Positions 44,344 to 55,733 of a stretch of 64,000 nucleotides of DNA are shown one piece after another. The notes under the pieces were generated by a model, which was not told where the DNA came from, did no database searches, and saw nothing but the letters and a program-made list of their open reading frames with translations. The DNA comes from Volvox africanus (lineage: Eukaryota; Chlorophyta; Chlorophyceae; Chlamydomonadales; Volvocaceae). The stretch spans positions 441,501-505,500 of the forward strand of contig BSDZ01000016.1 of NCBI GenBank assembly GCA_030268105.1, written 5' to 3'. Position 1 is the first letter of the stretch; each line of letters opens with the position of its first letter. The position numbers and the translations under genes are program-made.

Positions 44344-47300
44344 TCATTGGGCTTGCGTGGCACGTTTGCGGGCTTCTTCGAGCAGGGGTTTCATGTCCTG
44401 TGAGAAGTTGCGTGCCGGTTCCCATGAGTTGTGCTCGTCGGTATACCCTGTCCACTTAACCAAGTACTCGTGTACTGTTCGCTTACGTCGGTGTCGGCCC
44501 ACACGACGCGCGCGATAATCTAACACCCGCTCCACATCGTAAAATTTCTGTTTACCAGCGATCCAGGTCTCGGGAACTGGTTCGATCGCTGCGGGGGCGT
44601 TAGCAGGCTCAGGGACGGGTTCCGTACTACGATACGGACGAACAAGCGATACGTGAAACGTGGGGTGAATGGTCATATCAGCGGGCAATGCAAGCTGCAC
44701 AGCCACATTCCCAACCATGCGCACGACAGGGTACGGACCAATCCAGCGGGGTAAGAGTTTTCGGGATCCGTCGGCCAAGGAACGCAAGTTCTTGGTGCTT
44801 AGCAACACGAGTTGCCCCTCCGAAAACGTCACATCCTGCTTGGATTTGTTGTAGTATTCCGTCGTTCGTTGCTGTGCCGCGTCCAAACACGACTTCGCGT
44901 CTGTGATTTGGGACATAAAAGACTTGGCAAAAAGTTTAGCAGCAGGCACGTTCACTTCCAACTCACGCCACACGGGTAGCGCGGGATTAAACCCGTAGTT
45001 AAGAAAGAACGGACTTTTGCCTGTAGAGCGGTTAACAGCATTGTTAAGCGCGAATTCTGCCGCAGTCAAATACGTATCCCAAACGAGTGGTGTGCGACCA
45101 GCATAATTGCGCAACATATCACCCAACGTGCGGTTTGTGCGTTCGGTTTGACCATCAGTCTGCGGGTGATACGCCGTGCTCAGGTTGACGCGCATGCCAA
45201 CTAGTTTGCAGAGCGCTTCCCGAAACTTAGACGTGAACTGTCCACCGCGGTCCGAGATCACATTTTTGGGAATCCCGTGTAACCGAACCACATTATCGAA
45301 AAACAAACGTGCAGTTTGCTCAGCCGTGCAGGATGATGTGCATGGTGCTAGGTGAACCATCTTAGTCAGACGATCGACCATTACAAACACCACATCGTAT
45401 CCCCCCTCAGTTTTGGGCAGCGCGACTACGAAGTCCATGGAAACACTTTCCCAAGGCGCATCCGGGACAGACAACGGTTACAACAACCCATGGCCCTTAC
45501 CGGACAAAGCCTTATTGCGCTGGCACAGACTGCATGTCTGGACGAAGTTCGCCGCATCCTTAGCCAAACGAGGCCACCAAAAGGAACGTTGCTTCAAGTC
45601 GATCAATCGCTTGCTACCAGGGTGTCCTGCTAACGGATCCTCGTGGAACCGCGCAAGGATGTCGTAGCGTAGCGCGTCGTCGTTCGGAACGACGATTTGC
45701 GTAGCTGCACCCTCCGTTCGTAGCCAAAGGCCATTCTGCTTACGAAGGTTTTCTACATTAGCCGGGTCCGCGAACCAGGCGTCTGCGCTGTAGGCAACCT
45801 TCAACCGCTCCGCGAGGTCCGTCGCGATCGGTACCTCCTCGCTACGCGGCCGCACGACGGGCGCTGCCAAAATTGCAGCGTGTAGCGACGGATGTCGACT
45901 GAGAGCATCGGCAATATTCAATTTACCAGAAATATACTCCCAGGTGCAGTTGAACCTAGCTAGATATTCCATCCACCTAGCTTGACGGCGGTTCAACGTC
46001 GGAACGCTTTGCAAAAACGTTAGGGGCTTGTGGTCAGTCTTTAAAGTAAACGGGCGTCCCTCGAGGTAACAGCGCCATTCCTTTAAAGCATGCAGCACGG
46101 CCAGAAGCTCCTGTTCCCCGGTGGTGTAGCGAATCTCCGCACCAGAAAACTTCCTACTCGTGAAGGCGATCGGTCGCCCTTCCTGTAACAATACAGCGCC
46201 GCTTCCAAATATTGAGGCATCAGACACTACCTCAACACGAAATGGCAACGAGTAATCAGGGAATGCAAGGGTGACATCTTCGGCAACGATTCGTTTGAGC
46301 TCTTCGAATGCCCGCTGGCATTGCGACGTCCACGACTCGAGCGAAACGAAAACGCCTTTGCGAGTTAAGTTAGTAAGCGGGGCCGCAATGATGGAATATT
46401 TTTCAATGAACTTTCGGAAATAATTGGTCAAGCCAAGGAACTTACGCAGCTCCGTGAGGTTCTGAGGCGCGGGCCAATCGCGAACCACGGCGACCTTCCG
46501 CGGGTCCATCTTCACACCGGTGGCCGACACAATGTGGCCCAAATATTCCACCTGAGGCTGCGCCCAAAAGCATTTGGCGCGTTTAGCAAACAGTTGCTCC
46601 CGCCTCATAACGTCAAGCACGAGCCGAAGATGCTCCAAGTGCTCCTCGCGCGTCTTAGAATATACCAAGATGTCATCCAGGTAGCAAACAACGAACCTGT
46701 CGATAAACGGCCTAAACATTCGGTCCATAACCGCCTGAAACGTCGCAGGGGCATTAGTCAAACCAAATGATAGGACCGTATACTCAAAGTGACCGAAGGG
46801 CGTCCGAAAAGCGGTTTTCGGGATATCAGAGGCAGCGATGCGAATCTGATTGTAGCCCTGTTGTAAGTCAATTGAGGAAAAATAAGCCGAGCCCTTCAGC
46901 TTATCCAACAGGTCGTCAACGCGTGGCAAAGGGTAGCGATTTTTCACCGTATTCGCATTTAACCCCCGGTAATCAATGCACATGCGCAAGGTCCCATCCT
47001 TCTTACCGACAAACAAAATCGGTGCAGAATACGGGGATGTGCTGGGGCGTATCATACCCTTTGCGAGCAAATCCGTCACCTGGCGCTATACCTCGTCCAG
47101 CTCCAATGGACTCAACCTGTACATTGGCCGGGCCGTAGGCTGCGCTCCAGGCATGAGAGGGATTGTGTGATCAACAGGACGCATAGGTGGTAGGCCAGGG
47201 ATATATTTAAAGACGTCCTCATACTGCGACAGTAGGGCCTCAACCTCAGAATCCACAGAAATCTGCGCGGTGGTGACACAACAGCTCACCCGCGGCCTTA

Positions 47301-48405
47301 AAAGCAGTCCGTGGGCACCCTTCCGTAACAAACGGACGGCCTCCTTACGCCCGACTAGCTCTGGTTCGATTCGCGCGGCCATTGCGGTCACAGCGAAATT
47401 AACCATAGGCACCGCCTCAGTTTCGCCCTCCTTTGGTGTGACATGTTCGAACGACAGGAAAGGTACCTTAATCGACAGAGTACCCTTGCACATATGCAGG
47501 GTTGCGGTCTCCATGTCGATGCGCGCGCGGTACTGTCGTAATGTCGACGACCCCATTATGTACGGTGCAGTCTCTGCTAAGCCCTGCAGCACGTACGGCC
47601 GGGTCACAACACGCAAAGGGCCTATCGATAGGCTAAGGGTAATCCTGCCCACGATGGGATGCTTACCCCCGTCAGCAAGGGTAACCTGTGGACAATCAGA
47701 CGACTCTGGGGACAACCCCAGCGCGTTCACCTCTGCGACAGAGATGAAGTCGTCGCTGGCACCGGTGTCAACAAGTGCCTTCAGAGTACGGCCATTCAAA
47801 CCGATCTGAACCACAGGGACACGGTTATCTACGAGCGACTGCCCAGCAGACAACGTCAGTGCACTTAAGGCGGGTCCGTAACCAACGGCACCCCCATCAG
47901 GAGCTTCGTACCAAACGTCAACCGAGTAGGATAGGCGTGGCCACGGAGCCAGCGTACCCTCCCAATCCACACCATTAAACAAAACGGTGCCCGGCTCGAA
48001 CCGGTGGACATGCCGCATACCCCTTAACGATGCCTCTGCCTTGCGCCGACAGAAAGCAGGGAGTAATACACATGCGGCAGTGCCTGGATATTGACGCCTA
48101 CATCTCCTGTATATGGCCAACTGTTCCGACATCTCACGCAGAGACGAGGGGATGAACAAAACCACGTGGTTAGACAGATCGATAGACGACAGGGGACGGC
48201 GAGGTGTAAACAAATTACACAACGGGTCGAAGCAGAGAAGTCCCGTGCGTCCGTCAAGCGTGATGCGTCGCGCAATGACTCGCTCGATGTGTCCAAGTAC
48301 ACAAGGCAACAATGCCTTAACGGCTGGCCGTAAGGATGACCACCGACCACGCGTTAGTTCAGAAATCCCAGGTGGTGCCCCCTCCACAGGAACCCGGGCA
48401 AGCCC
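44344..48405 (-). pseudogene. Pol of element 2 (PR-RT-RNase H-IN-chromodomain), with two stops
   Basis: Continues in the gag frame from the TAG at 48406-48408. Protease region contains ALVDTGASDDFIS. A TAG at 47086-47088 follows LSPLELDEV, exactly where element 1 has Lys. The frame then reads RT ([12 protein letters not shown]), RNase H and the integrase zinc finger until TAA at 45478-45480, where element 4 has Gln (CAA). From 45474 it continues with the integrase core (SMDFVVALPK, VISDRGGQF, DGQTERTNR), GPY/F (WIGPYPVVRMVG) and a full chromodomain (FYDVERVLDYRARRV to WTGYTDEHNSWEP), ending at TGA 44344. The TAA makes this copy defective; the shared TAG may be tolerated by readthrough. Confidence 0.88.
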
Positions 48406-49641
48406 CTATTTCGGCTGAGGTACAAACGGCGGCATTAGAGGGCAATCCTTCGTGGAATGGTTCTCCGCACACCGTAGACAAACGTTGGCCAATTTTCGAC
48501 GCTCGAATTCGGAACGATTGCAATTCCATTTTGGCATAAATGTGTCGTCCGTACGAGTACGCTTCGCGTTGGGGTCGGAACGCTGTGCGGCTGCCGACGA
48601 CGGCGCACCACCACGCTTCCTGTTCCTAGCTGGGTCCGAGCTCGGACCTGCTCCTCCTGTACCACGGACACCCGAGCTAGCGCCCCCGCGCGCTTTGCGT
48701 TGCCCGTTGCTGCGTCGCGTCGCGGCAGTAGGCGTGGGGCGGGTCGCGCTGAGGTCCTGGTCGAGAGCTACAGCTTCCCCAAGCGGATCCTGCACTTGCA
48801 CGGCATTTGCACGAGGGGCAGACTTGACTTCTTCCTCGCCGGCAAGGAGTCGTATCTCCGCGCCCTTAGCAAAAGCGACCAACGCGTCATACGACTTGAT
48901 CTGCGCTCCAACCAAATCAGTGGCGCACCATTTAGCCAAAAGTTTCGTTAGGCCTCGCCTAAACCAAAAGACACGCTCGGATTCGGTGAGGTCAGCAATG
49001 GGAGTCACAAGTGCTTCGAAGTGTGACTGGTACGCAGGTACATTTTCATCCCGACGCATGTGGTAGCTACCGGCTGCCAAAACGTTACGAGCTTCCACAT
49101 CGCGTGCTTGAACCTCAGTAGCGAATCGTGCGAGCAAAGCGGCGACCAACTCGTCAAAAGTATAGCTGCCCCGGGCGTTGGTCCAATTGCGATACCAGTC
49201 CTTCGCTGCGCCCTCGAGGGTGTTACCAACGAAGAGACACCTGATACCGTCATTATCGCCACCATGAACAGCCTGGAGATACTTTTTAGCGTCACGCACG
49301 TACGCACGAGTTGCATCGGCTATGCTATGCCCTGGTGTCTTGTCGGTCAGCGAAATATTGAGCCTAGGAACGGGAATCGACAATCTCATCACCTCAGGGA
49401 TGTCATCATGCCCTCGAGCTTGAGGTAATGGCAGAACCCTTGGTCCAGCAGTGTTGTCCATATTCGTGTTCACTGCTGAATGCGGCACAATTAAGTGAGC
49501 AGGGGTCTGAAGGAAAAGGGGTTCTTGAGTGGCTCGCGCGCCAACAGTCTCAAGACCTCTATCCGGTGCTCTAGCAGCCACAACAAAATCGGGTTGGCTA
49601 GCTAGGCTAGTGTGCGGCGTATCGTTGTGTTCCGCGGACAT
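48406..49641 (-). CDS. Gag of element 2
   Basis: 411 residues from MSAEHNDTPHTSLAS. The capsid-type region spans about residues 85-260 (including LFVGNTLEGAAKDWYRNW and YQSHFEALVTPIADL), followed by a basic Arg/Lys/Gly/Ser-rich segment and a zinc knuckle CLRCAENHSTKDC (C-x2-C-x3-H-x4-C) close to the C-terminus. It ends AAA TAG GGG, and the same frame continues into pol. Its completeness contrasts with the shortened gag of element 1. Confidence 0.9.
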   Translation of the reverse strand: MSAEHNDTPHTSLASQPDFVVAARAPDRGLETVGARATQEPLFLQTPAHLIVPHSAVNTNMDNTAGPRVLPLPQARGHDDIPEVMRLSIPVPRLNISLTDKTPGHSIADATRAYVRDAKKYLQAVHGGDNDGIRCLFVGNTLEGAAKDWYRNWTNARGSYTFDELVAALLARFATEVQARDVEARNVLAAGSYHMRRDENVPAYQSHFEALVTPIADLTESERVFWFRRGLTKLLAKWCATDLVGAQIKSYDALVAFAKGAEIRLLAGEEEVKSAPRANAVQVQDPLGEAVALDQDLSATRPTPTAATRRSNGQRKARGGASSGVRGTGGAGPSSDPARNRKRGGAPSSAAAQRSDPNAKRTRTDDTFMPKWNCNRSEFERRKLANVCLRCAENHSTKDCPLMPPFVPQPK

Positions 49642-50107
49642 GAAGCACGAAACGATACCCTAGGTTTGCGTAATAGAAGCCGACTTCTATCGCAAAGGCA
49701 AGAGTACAAAGCGATTTGGTGAGCCTACCGACAGTACTCTTGAGAAGATTCAGCAAACTCAGCAAGTAATTGCCCAGCTGAGTCCTGATCTCCGTAGTTT
49801 GGGCAATGAGAGTCGCCAACTGGTCCGGACGAACGCCGGTCTCAGTCGCCGCGGCAAGCAATGCCGGTGCACTGAGATTACCTGCGACTCAGAGCGTACA
49901 CTTACACCACAAGTGCAGCAATCTAAGCAAAAGCAATTAAACAATTACAAACCGGAAGCGGCGGCGTCCAAAACGGCGCGGCCTAAGTCTTCGGCAAAAG
50001 TATCTAGCGGTCCTCGTGGTTCGTCGCTGGAACTCGCCATAGAAAGAACCTACTTCCGATTAGGCAGAGAGAGACAGTTAGGCAACGAACCTGTCTCGAT
50101 ACCAAAT

Positions 50108-50931
50108 TGTTGTACCTCTCGTTCGCATTTGCTCATAAGTATCTGCACGTCTGGAGACTATCGACACCGATGCGCGAGCACTTGCAAGTACAGCAAGGCA
50201 AGCGAGAGCAAACAGAGACAGCGGAAGACTTCAAGACGAAGAGAGATATAACTTACGGTCTTACAGATCGGAATGATGCAATGGACGAAATCGCCGTCAG
50301 CGCCGGAAGCAAGCAATCATCACGCGGCGGTGATTAGCGAAGTTCAGGCTTAGCTCGGGCTAAGAAGAATATCGTATAGTAATAGTAATGTAGAACACAC
50401 AAGTGTTCTCCGGTATCGAATGTCTTGTCTAGCTTAGCCGTCCTCGCATCTGTTATACTTGCAGCATCGCAGTGCCGTACGATTCACATTAGGAGGCCGA
50501 TCCTAGATGTGACAACCCTACTGCGTATGGGCGATGTCTACTCGTAACAACGTATAAGCCTTTCCGGCATTCGCATGATGCAAGGGTCCGGATAATGATA
50601 TCCGGTTGCAGGGCATGTATCGCGACGAGGGCGGCGCTCTCAACGTGTGCTTAAATGAAGTAATATTATATCAGATAATATTACTTATCGTTTCGTAGCA
50701 CGAGCATAATGCGCACTTCAATGCTTCGGGCTTTCATGCATGCTAGGCGGATTTGCCATAGTGCGATGTCGCGATGGATAATGACAACATGCCAAATGCA
50801 TATATAAATGTATGCGAATACATTTATATCATGCAGATTCATTCATATGTAATGCGTTCATCACAAAAGCACTTCGCCTCATAGGATCGCGTCGACCTAC
50901 GTGTCGGCGGGAAATGAACCGTAGCACAACA
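50108..50931 (-). repeat. 5' LTR of element 2
   Basis: 824 bp, differs from the 3' LTR at 8 sites and from the solo LTR at 56594 at about 2. Should hold the promoter for the minus-strand transcript. Confidence 0.94.
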
Positions 50932-52945
50932 TGTGGCCCCCCTCACAACCCTTATCAGTGAGAAAGTGCCCTTCCACTGGACCGAAGCCTGTGAGCAGCC
51001 TTCCAGGGTGTGAAGCATGCCTTGACAAATGCACCAGTACTTAAACTCCCCGAGCTTGATAAACCTTTCACGGTTTGGTCTGATGCCTCAATACATGGCA
51101 CAGGAGCCGTCCTCTTGCAGGATGACCACCCTGTCGCCTATACCAGTTCTAAATTCAATAAGGCAGAGTACAACTACTCAACAACAGACCAAGAGTGCCT
51201 CGGCACTGTCTTAGCCCTGGAAGAGTGGCGTTGTTACCTTGAAGGCGCCAGTGATGTAACGTTGATCACGGATCACCAACCACTGGTATACCTCCAAGAA
51301 CAGAAAAGCGCGGATAAGCTATCCCACCGCCAAGCTCGTTGGATAGAGCGATTATCACGTTTCACATTTAAATGGGAGTATCGCCCTGGTCGGGTGAACG
51401 TAGCTGACCCTATCAGTCGGGTCCACGACGTGGTGCTCAACTTGCTTTCTGCCGCGCTGATTGACAGCGACTTAGGACACCAAATCATCCGCGGGTATGA
51501 CGGTGATCTCAATCTCACGAAAACCAAGGTAGCAAAGCTGCGGCTCAAAAAGAAGGGTAACTTCTGGTACAATGGGTCCCAGATTTACATCCCTAATCAC
51601 GCTGACTTACGACGGGTCATCATGAAAGTATCATGATACCCCATGCGCTGGCCACCGTGGCATTGACCGCACCAAACAAGCGATCGCACAAACGTACTGG
51701 TGGCCTGGACTAGATACTGACGTGAAGGCCTACGTCAAGTCTTGTCCTCAATGTCAGCATAACAAACCAACCAACACTAAGCCGGGTGGTTTGCTGCAGC
51801 CGCTCCCCATACCTTCTTCCGTGTGGGAGAGCATATCAATGGATTTGATAACCCAGCTACCAACAACTCGCAATGGGCATGATGCGATCGCAGTGTTTGT
51901 GGACCGGCTGAGCAAAATGACGCACTTTGCTCCCACCCACACGACTGCAGGAGCGGAAGAGTTGGCTCGCCTTTTTGTAGCCACTGTATTCCGGCAGCAC
52001 GGCCTTCCAAAGAACATTATCTCTGACCGGGACCCACGTTTTACAAGCAATTTCTGGAAGGAAATATTTCGCCTATTGGGCACCCACCTCCATATGAGCA
52101 CAGCCTTCCATCCACAAACAGATGGACAAACAGAGCGAATGAACCGCTTACTGGAAGAGACATTACGGCACTATATCTCCCCTAATCAGGATGATTGGGA
52201 TGATCACTTACCGTTGATTGAGTTTGCTATCAATAACTCCAAACAACGTTCGACAGGTATGACACCATTTTTGCTTAATGGTGTCCAGCAACCGCGTGTG
52301 CCGGTTGAGCTGCATATACCCTCGAAAGTGCCAGCTGCTGATGAGTACTCCACCATCATGCGCAAGCGATTGCAACTCGCTAAAACTTGTCTCCAGGCTG
52401 CGCAATCTAGACAAAAACAGGATGCTGACTCTTCTCGGCGCCCCGTGCGTTATGAGGTTGGGCAAAAAGTGCTGTTAAGTACCAAGAATATTAACCTTAA
52501 AAAACCTGGAACTCAGAAGCTGATGCCAAAATTCATCGGCCCATATACAGTTGTCGCTAATATCGGTGAAACAGCGGTAAAACTTGGCTTACCAGCTGAA
52601 TCTCGCCTACACCCGGTCTTTCATGTGTCACTCCTGAAACCATTCAAGGAGGACGCTCAGCGACAACCACCCTCACCACTCGTTATTGAGGGTGAACCAT
52701 TCTACATGGTTGAAGCCATTGTAGATCATCGGGATGTCTCAATCCGTGGGGGCAGAGGTAAAACTCGTCGAGAGTACCTTATCAAGTGGGAAGGATATGA
52801 TTCCACTCACAATACATATGAAACCGAGGCATCACTGAAAGAATCAGATCCTCTGGTGGAAGCCATCATGGAATATGAGCGAAGACTCAAAGCCAAAGGG
52901 CCGAGACCCACTGAGAAAGGAACCTCATCCAAGAGGAGACGGTGA
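50932..52945 (+). pseudogene. Pol of element 3, second part (RNase H, integrase, chromodomain)
   Basis: Picks up where 43460 stopped (VAPLTTLISEKVPFHWTEACE). An apparent one-base loss near 51000 shifts into the frame of 51010-51636, which encodes RNase H (FTVWSDASIHGTGAVLL, LITDHQPL). A second shift near 51630 interrupts the integrase zinc finger. The frame at 51722-52945 then gives CPQCQHNK, the integrase core (SMDLITQLP, ISDRDPRFTSNFW, DGQTERMNR), GPY/F (FIGPYTVVANIG) and a chromodomain (FYMVEAIVDHRDVS to WEGYDSTHNTYETE). The stop is at 52943-52945. Frameshifts lie in or near short repeats, so base-calling error is possible. Confidence 0.88.
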
Positions 52946-52966
52946 CGCTCCCGGGACGTTTCGCTT

Positions 52967-52980
52967 CAGAGGGGGGGGAA
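52967..52980 (+). other. Polypurine tract of element 3
   Basis: CAGAGGGGGGGGAA directly abuts the 3' LTR. Confidence 0.82.
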
Positions 52981-53334
52981 TGTAGGAAACTACATTTACC
53001 TTAGAGAAATAGGCCCAGATAAAGCGGTAGGCAATCATGCAATAAGCATGATGCCTAACCGAAAACTAACTACGAGTAAACTTCACGATTGGCAAAGAAG
53101 ATTGCCGTACATCTTGGCTAGGTGAGCCAATATTAAAGTCACCCTGGTGAAGAGCTAAGGCCTGACATCTTAGTATTACGCTACTAATTGTTCGGAGTTC
53201 AAGACTCCGCTGTCACCAATTATTCCCAATAGATGTACAATTTCGCGACGCTAACTTACTTGCGAGCTATCTCTAAATCTACAAAAGCTACGCTTCCGCA
53301 CAAATCTAGTAGCATACTGAAAGGGACTGCTACA
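52981..53334 (+). repeat. 3' LTR of element 3
   Basis: Same length as the 5' LTR, with about three substitutions (near 53086, 53140 and 53147). Followed by the target duplication AAGAC. Confidence 0.93.
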
Positions 53335-53519
53335 AAGACAGCTATGAAACCTTCATAACTTTACAAGAAATAGAGATTGTTTAAGTTTACTTAGCCTTGG
53401 CTGTCATGCACCGATGACGGCATGACAATTCTGGTTAAAGAGCGGTTAGGAAATGACAGTTCCGACAGCTGCTGATTCACATGAATGACAGTTAGTCTCT
53501 GACTTTCTTCCTGTCAACA

Positions 53520-55733
53520 CGCCCCTCCGGAGCACATACACTCCTGAGGAGCTGGGCCGCGTGGTGGATCGTCACTACGTGCACTACATCACACACGGTG
53601 GGGTGCATGCGGAGTACTGGGGGCAGCGGGCTGCCGGAGGCGGCCAGGACCTCATCGCGTTCTGGCTAAAGGAGGTGCAGGCGCGTGTTCTCCCAAATGC
53701 GCAACGCCTGCAAAAGGACTTCGACCAGTGGGCCTACCCCACCGGCGTGGAGCCCAACCTTGCGGTCCAGGGCTTCAATAACAAGTTTGACCAGCTGGAC
53801 GCCCAGCTGTACCCGGAGGTTCGCAAGGCCCAACGGTTCTTCGACGCTGTGATTGCAGCACTTGCGGGGCATGACTTCCTGGTCCGGCGCAAGGAGGACA
53901 TTCTCGCGGAGGACAAATGGAATGCGCTGACGATGGAGCAAGCTCTGCGGTTCCTAAACGCCATGGTCAACGCCAAGGGTTCGGAGGGCCTGCTGCCACG
54001 CAGCACAGGCGGCACTGGTGGCGGGGGATCGTGGGGAAATGCTGGCGATGGAGCTGCCAGCAGTGCTGGTGGCACCACCGCCGGTGGCAGTGGCGGCGGT
54101 GGCGGCAGTCGCAACAAGATCATCACGGTGCCTGCACACGTGCTAGCGCCCGCCAAGGGCAAGGGTGGAAAAGCAGGCGGTGGCGGCGGCAGCCCGCCCA
54201 CCCCACCTGCGGGGAGCAGTGTCAGCACTGAGGCTGCCGCCAAAGCTGACGTGGTCTGCCGTGAAGGTCAGTGGCAGGCGCATCAGCACAAGACTTGTAG
54301 GTTGCATGTCCTCGCACGGACGCCGCACACCCAGGCGGCGTGCAAGGTCTCGGCATCACGGATCTCCACAGACCCCCAGGGGTTGTTCCGTGACATGTGC
54401 CGCAAGTTACAGGAGGCGCAGCAGGCGGGACAGGTGCCGCGGGATCTCTCTGGCAGCGTCGTGCAGGCGCAGCAGTTCTTGGCTAGGGCGGCGGCGCCCT
54501 CCATGACAGTCACGATTGAACAGGTGCAGCTCCAGCGCATTGAGGACACACTCCAGAGCGTCCTCGCCATGCAGCAGCTCCCATCCTCGGCCGTCTCAGA
54601 GGTCGCCGCGCCCGTGCAACCCGCAGCCCTGGCTTGGCGCCCCCCTGCGCCACCTGTCCCTCTGGCCGCCCCCTCCATCGCCCCCTCACACGTCACGGCC
54701 ACCGGGGTCCATGCCGGCCCGCCAGCCGCTGTCTACCGGCCCACACACACACCAGTACAGTCACCACTGATGCCGCCTCCACCTCCACACACGCACCCGC
54801 CCTGGCAACCGGGCACTTGGCCACTCAATGCCGTCGCCCCTACCGGCTCCTCTGCGCCTGGCGACGCTGCAGTGATGCCCGCCCCGGCCATCCCAATGCC
54901 TTTTGCCGGGTACTCCGTCTTCCCCATCGGCGCCACAGTCGGGGAACGCATGCCCATGGGATTTCCTCAACTCCCCCGGGCTGCCGTGGCGGGGGCAGCG
55001 GAGGTGGCTCATGCTCTTCGCCCGCCCACGCCCCCAGGTGCTGGTGATGCAACGGCCGTGGCGACGATCCCAGACCCCAGGTCCGAGCTAAGACCCGACA
55101 ATTCCAGGCTGGCTGTTGGCGACCCTTGCTGGCCTGCACTCCTTTCGCCGCAGGGGGCTGCCTTCAGCCGTGCTGCCGTCGCCGTATGCCTCACCGGTGG
55201 CCACAGCGGTCTCACACTCAAGTGCAGCGGCCCCCCTGTGCGTGGCTGCCCCACTGCCGTACCTTCAGCAGAACTCAGCCGCGGAGGGACTGCTGGTGGA
55301 AGGGCAGCTACCATCGCAGGTGTTGGTGGACACTGGCAGCGCAGTGGTCCTTGTTGCGGATCGTCTCGAGCTGCAGCTTGACCCAGACGGTGAGTTTGCG
55401 GTTACCACCGCCGCTGGCCGTTCACACCTGAAGGGCTTGGTCGCTGGGGGGCTCCATGTGGTGTTTCGCGCTGGCACGCCTGACGCGTTTGCTGCCAACG
55501 TCCCAGCACTAGTGGTGGCTGATGTGGGCGCGGAGGCGTTTGAACTGCTGCTGGGTATGCCTGCGCTGGGCCCACATCAGTGCTACCTGGATATGGAGGA
55601 AGGACGTGAGCATTTGCGGTTGCAGCCACCGGGCCGCGACCCTATCGACCTCCCGGTCGTCATGTTGTACGCGGGTTCAATCACCGTTTACATTTATGAA
55701 GGCCGCAATGAATTCAGATATCATGAAGCATAA
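53520..55733 (+). pseudogene. GC-rich orphan gag-protease remnant of another LTR retroelement
   Basis: From about 53520 a coherent frame (YTPEELGRVVDRHYVHY, then GFNNKFDQLDAQLYPEVRKA) resembles a helical gag. Gly/Ser-rich and Pro-rich linkers follow, with a Cys/His cluster (CREGQWQAHQHKTCRLH). That frame ends at 55381. The next frame, open from about 55116 to 55733, holds a retropepsin-like domain: QVLVDTGSAVVLVADRLEL, then FELLLGMPALGPHQCYLDM. So gag and protease are out of frame, by mutation or programmed frameshift. No RT, integrase or LTR follows, so the unit is truncated. Its GC content is far above that of its neighbours. It does not match elements 1-4; family unknown. Confidence 0.6.

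Larger units (their letters stand above)
43461..50931 (-). mobile_element. Chromovirus element 2, inserted into element 3
   Basis: 7471 bp on the minus strand with 824-bp LTRs (5' LTR 50108-50931, 3' LTR 43461-44284) that differ at 8 positions by my count. It duplicated TGTG in the target (43457-43460 and 50932-50935); removing it rejoins pol of element 3. The minus strand after the 5' LTR has primer-binding site TGGTATCGAGACAGG, and before the 3' LTR the polypurine tract GGGAGGGGGGATAAT. Gag and pol are in one frame, separated by TAG. Pol has a second in-frame TAG between protease and RT (47086-47088), shared with element 4, and a private TAA (45478-45480). Confidence 0.94.
39424..53334 (+). 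mobile_element. Chromovirus element 3 with Dam-like domain, split by element 2
   Basis: Two 354-bp LTRs (39424-39777 and 52981-53334) flanked by a perfect 5-bp duplication AAGAC (39419-39423 and 53335-53339). They differ at about 3 positions, so the insertion is fairly young. Without the 7.5-kb element 2 insert (43461-50931) the element is about 6.4 kb. Gag and pol lie in the same frame, separated by one TAG. The polypurine tract is CAGAGGGGGGGGAA at 52967-52980. Pol carries a Dam-like domain, protease, RT, RNase H, integrase and chromodomain. Three apparent one-base frameshifts (about 43305, 51000 and 51630) plus the insert make this copy inactive, if the sequence is accurate. Confidence 0.93.
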
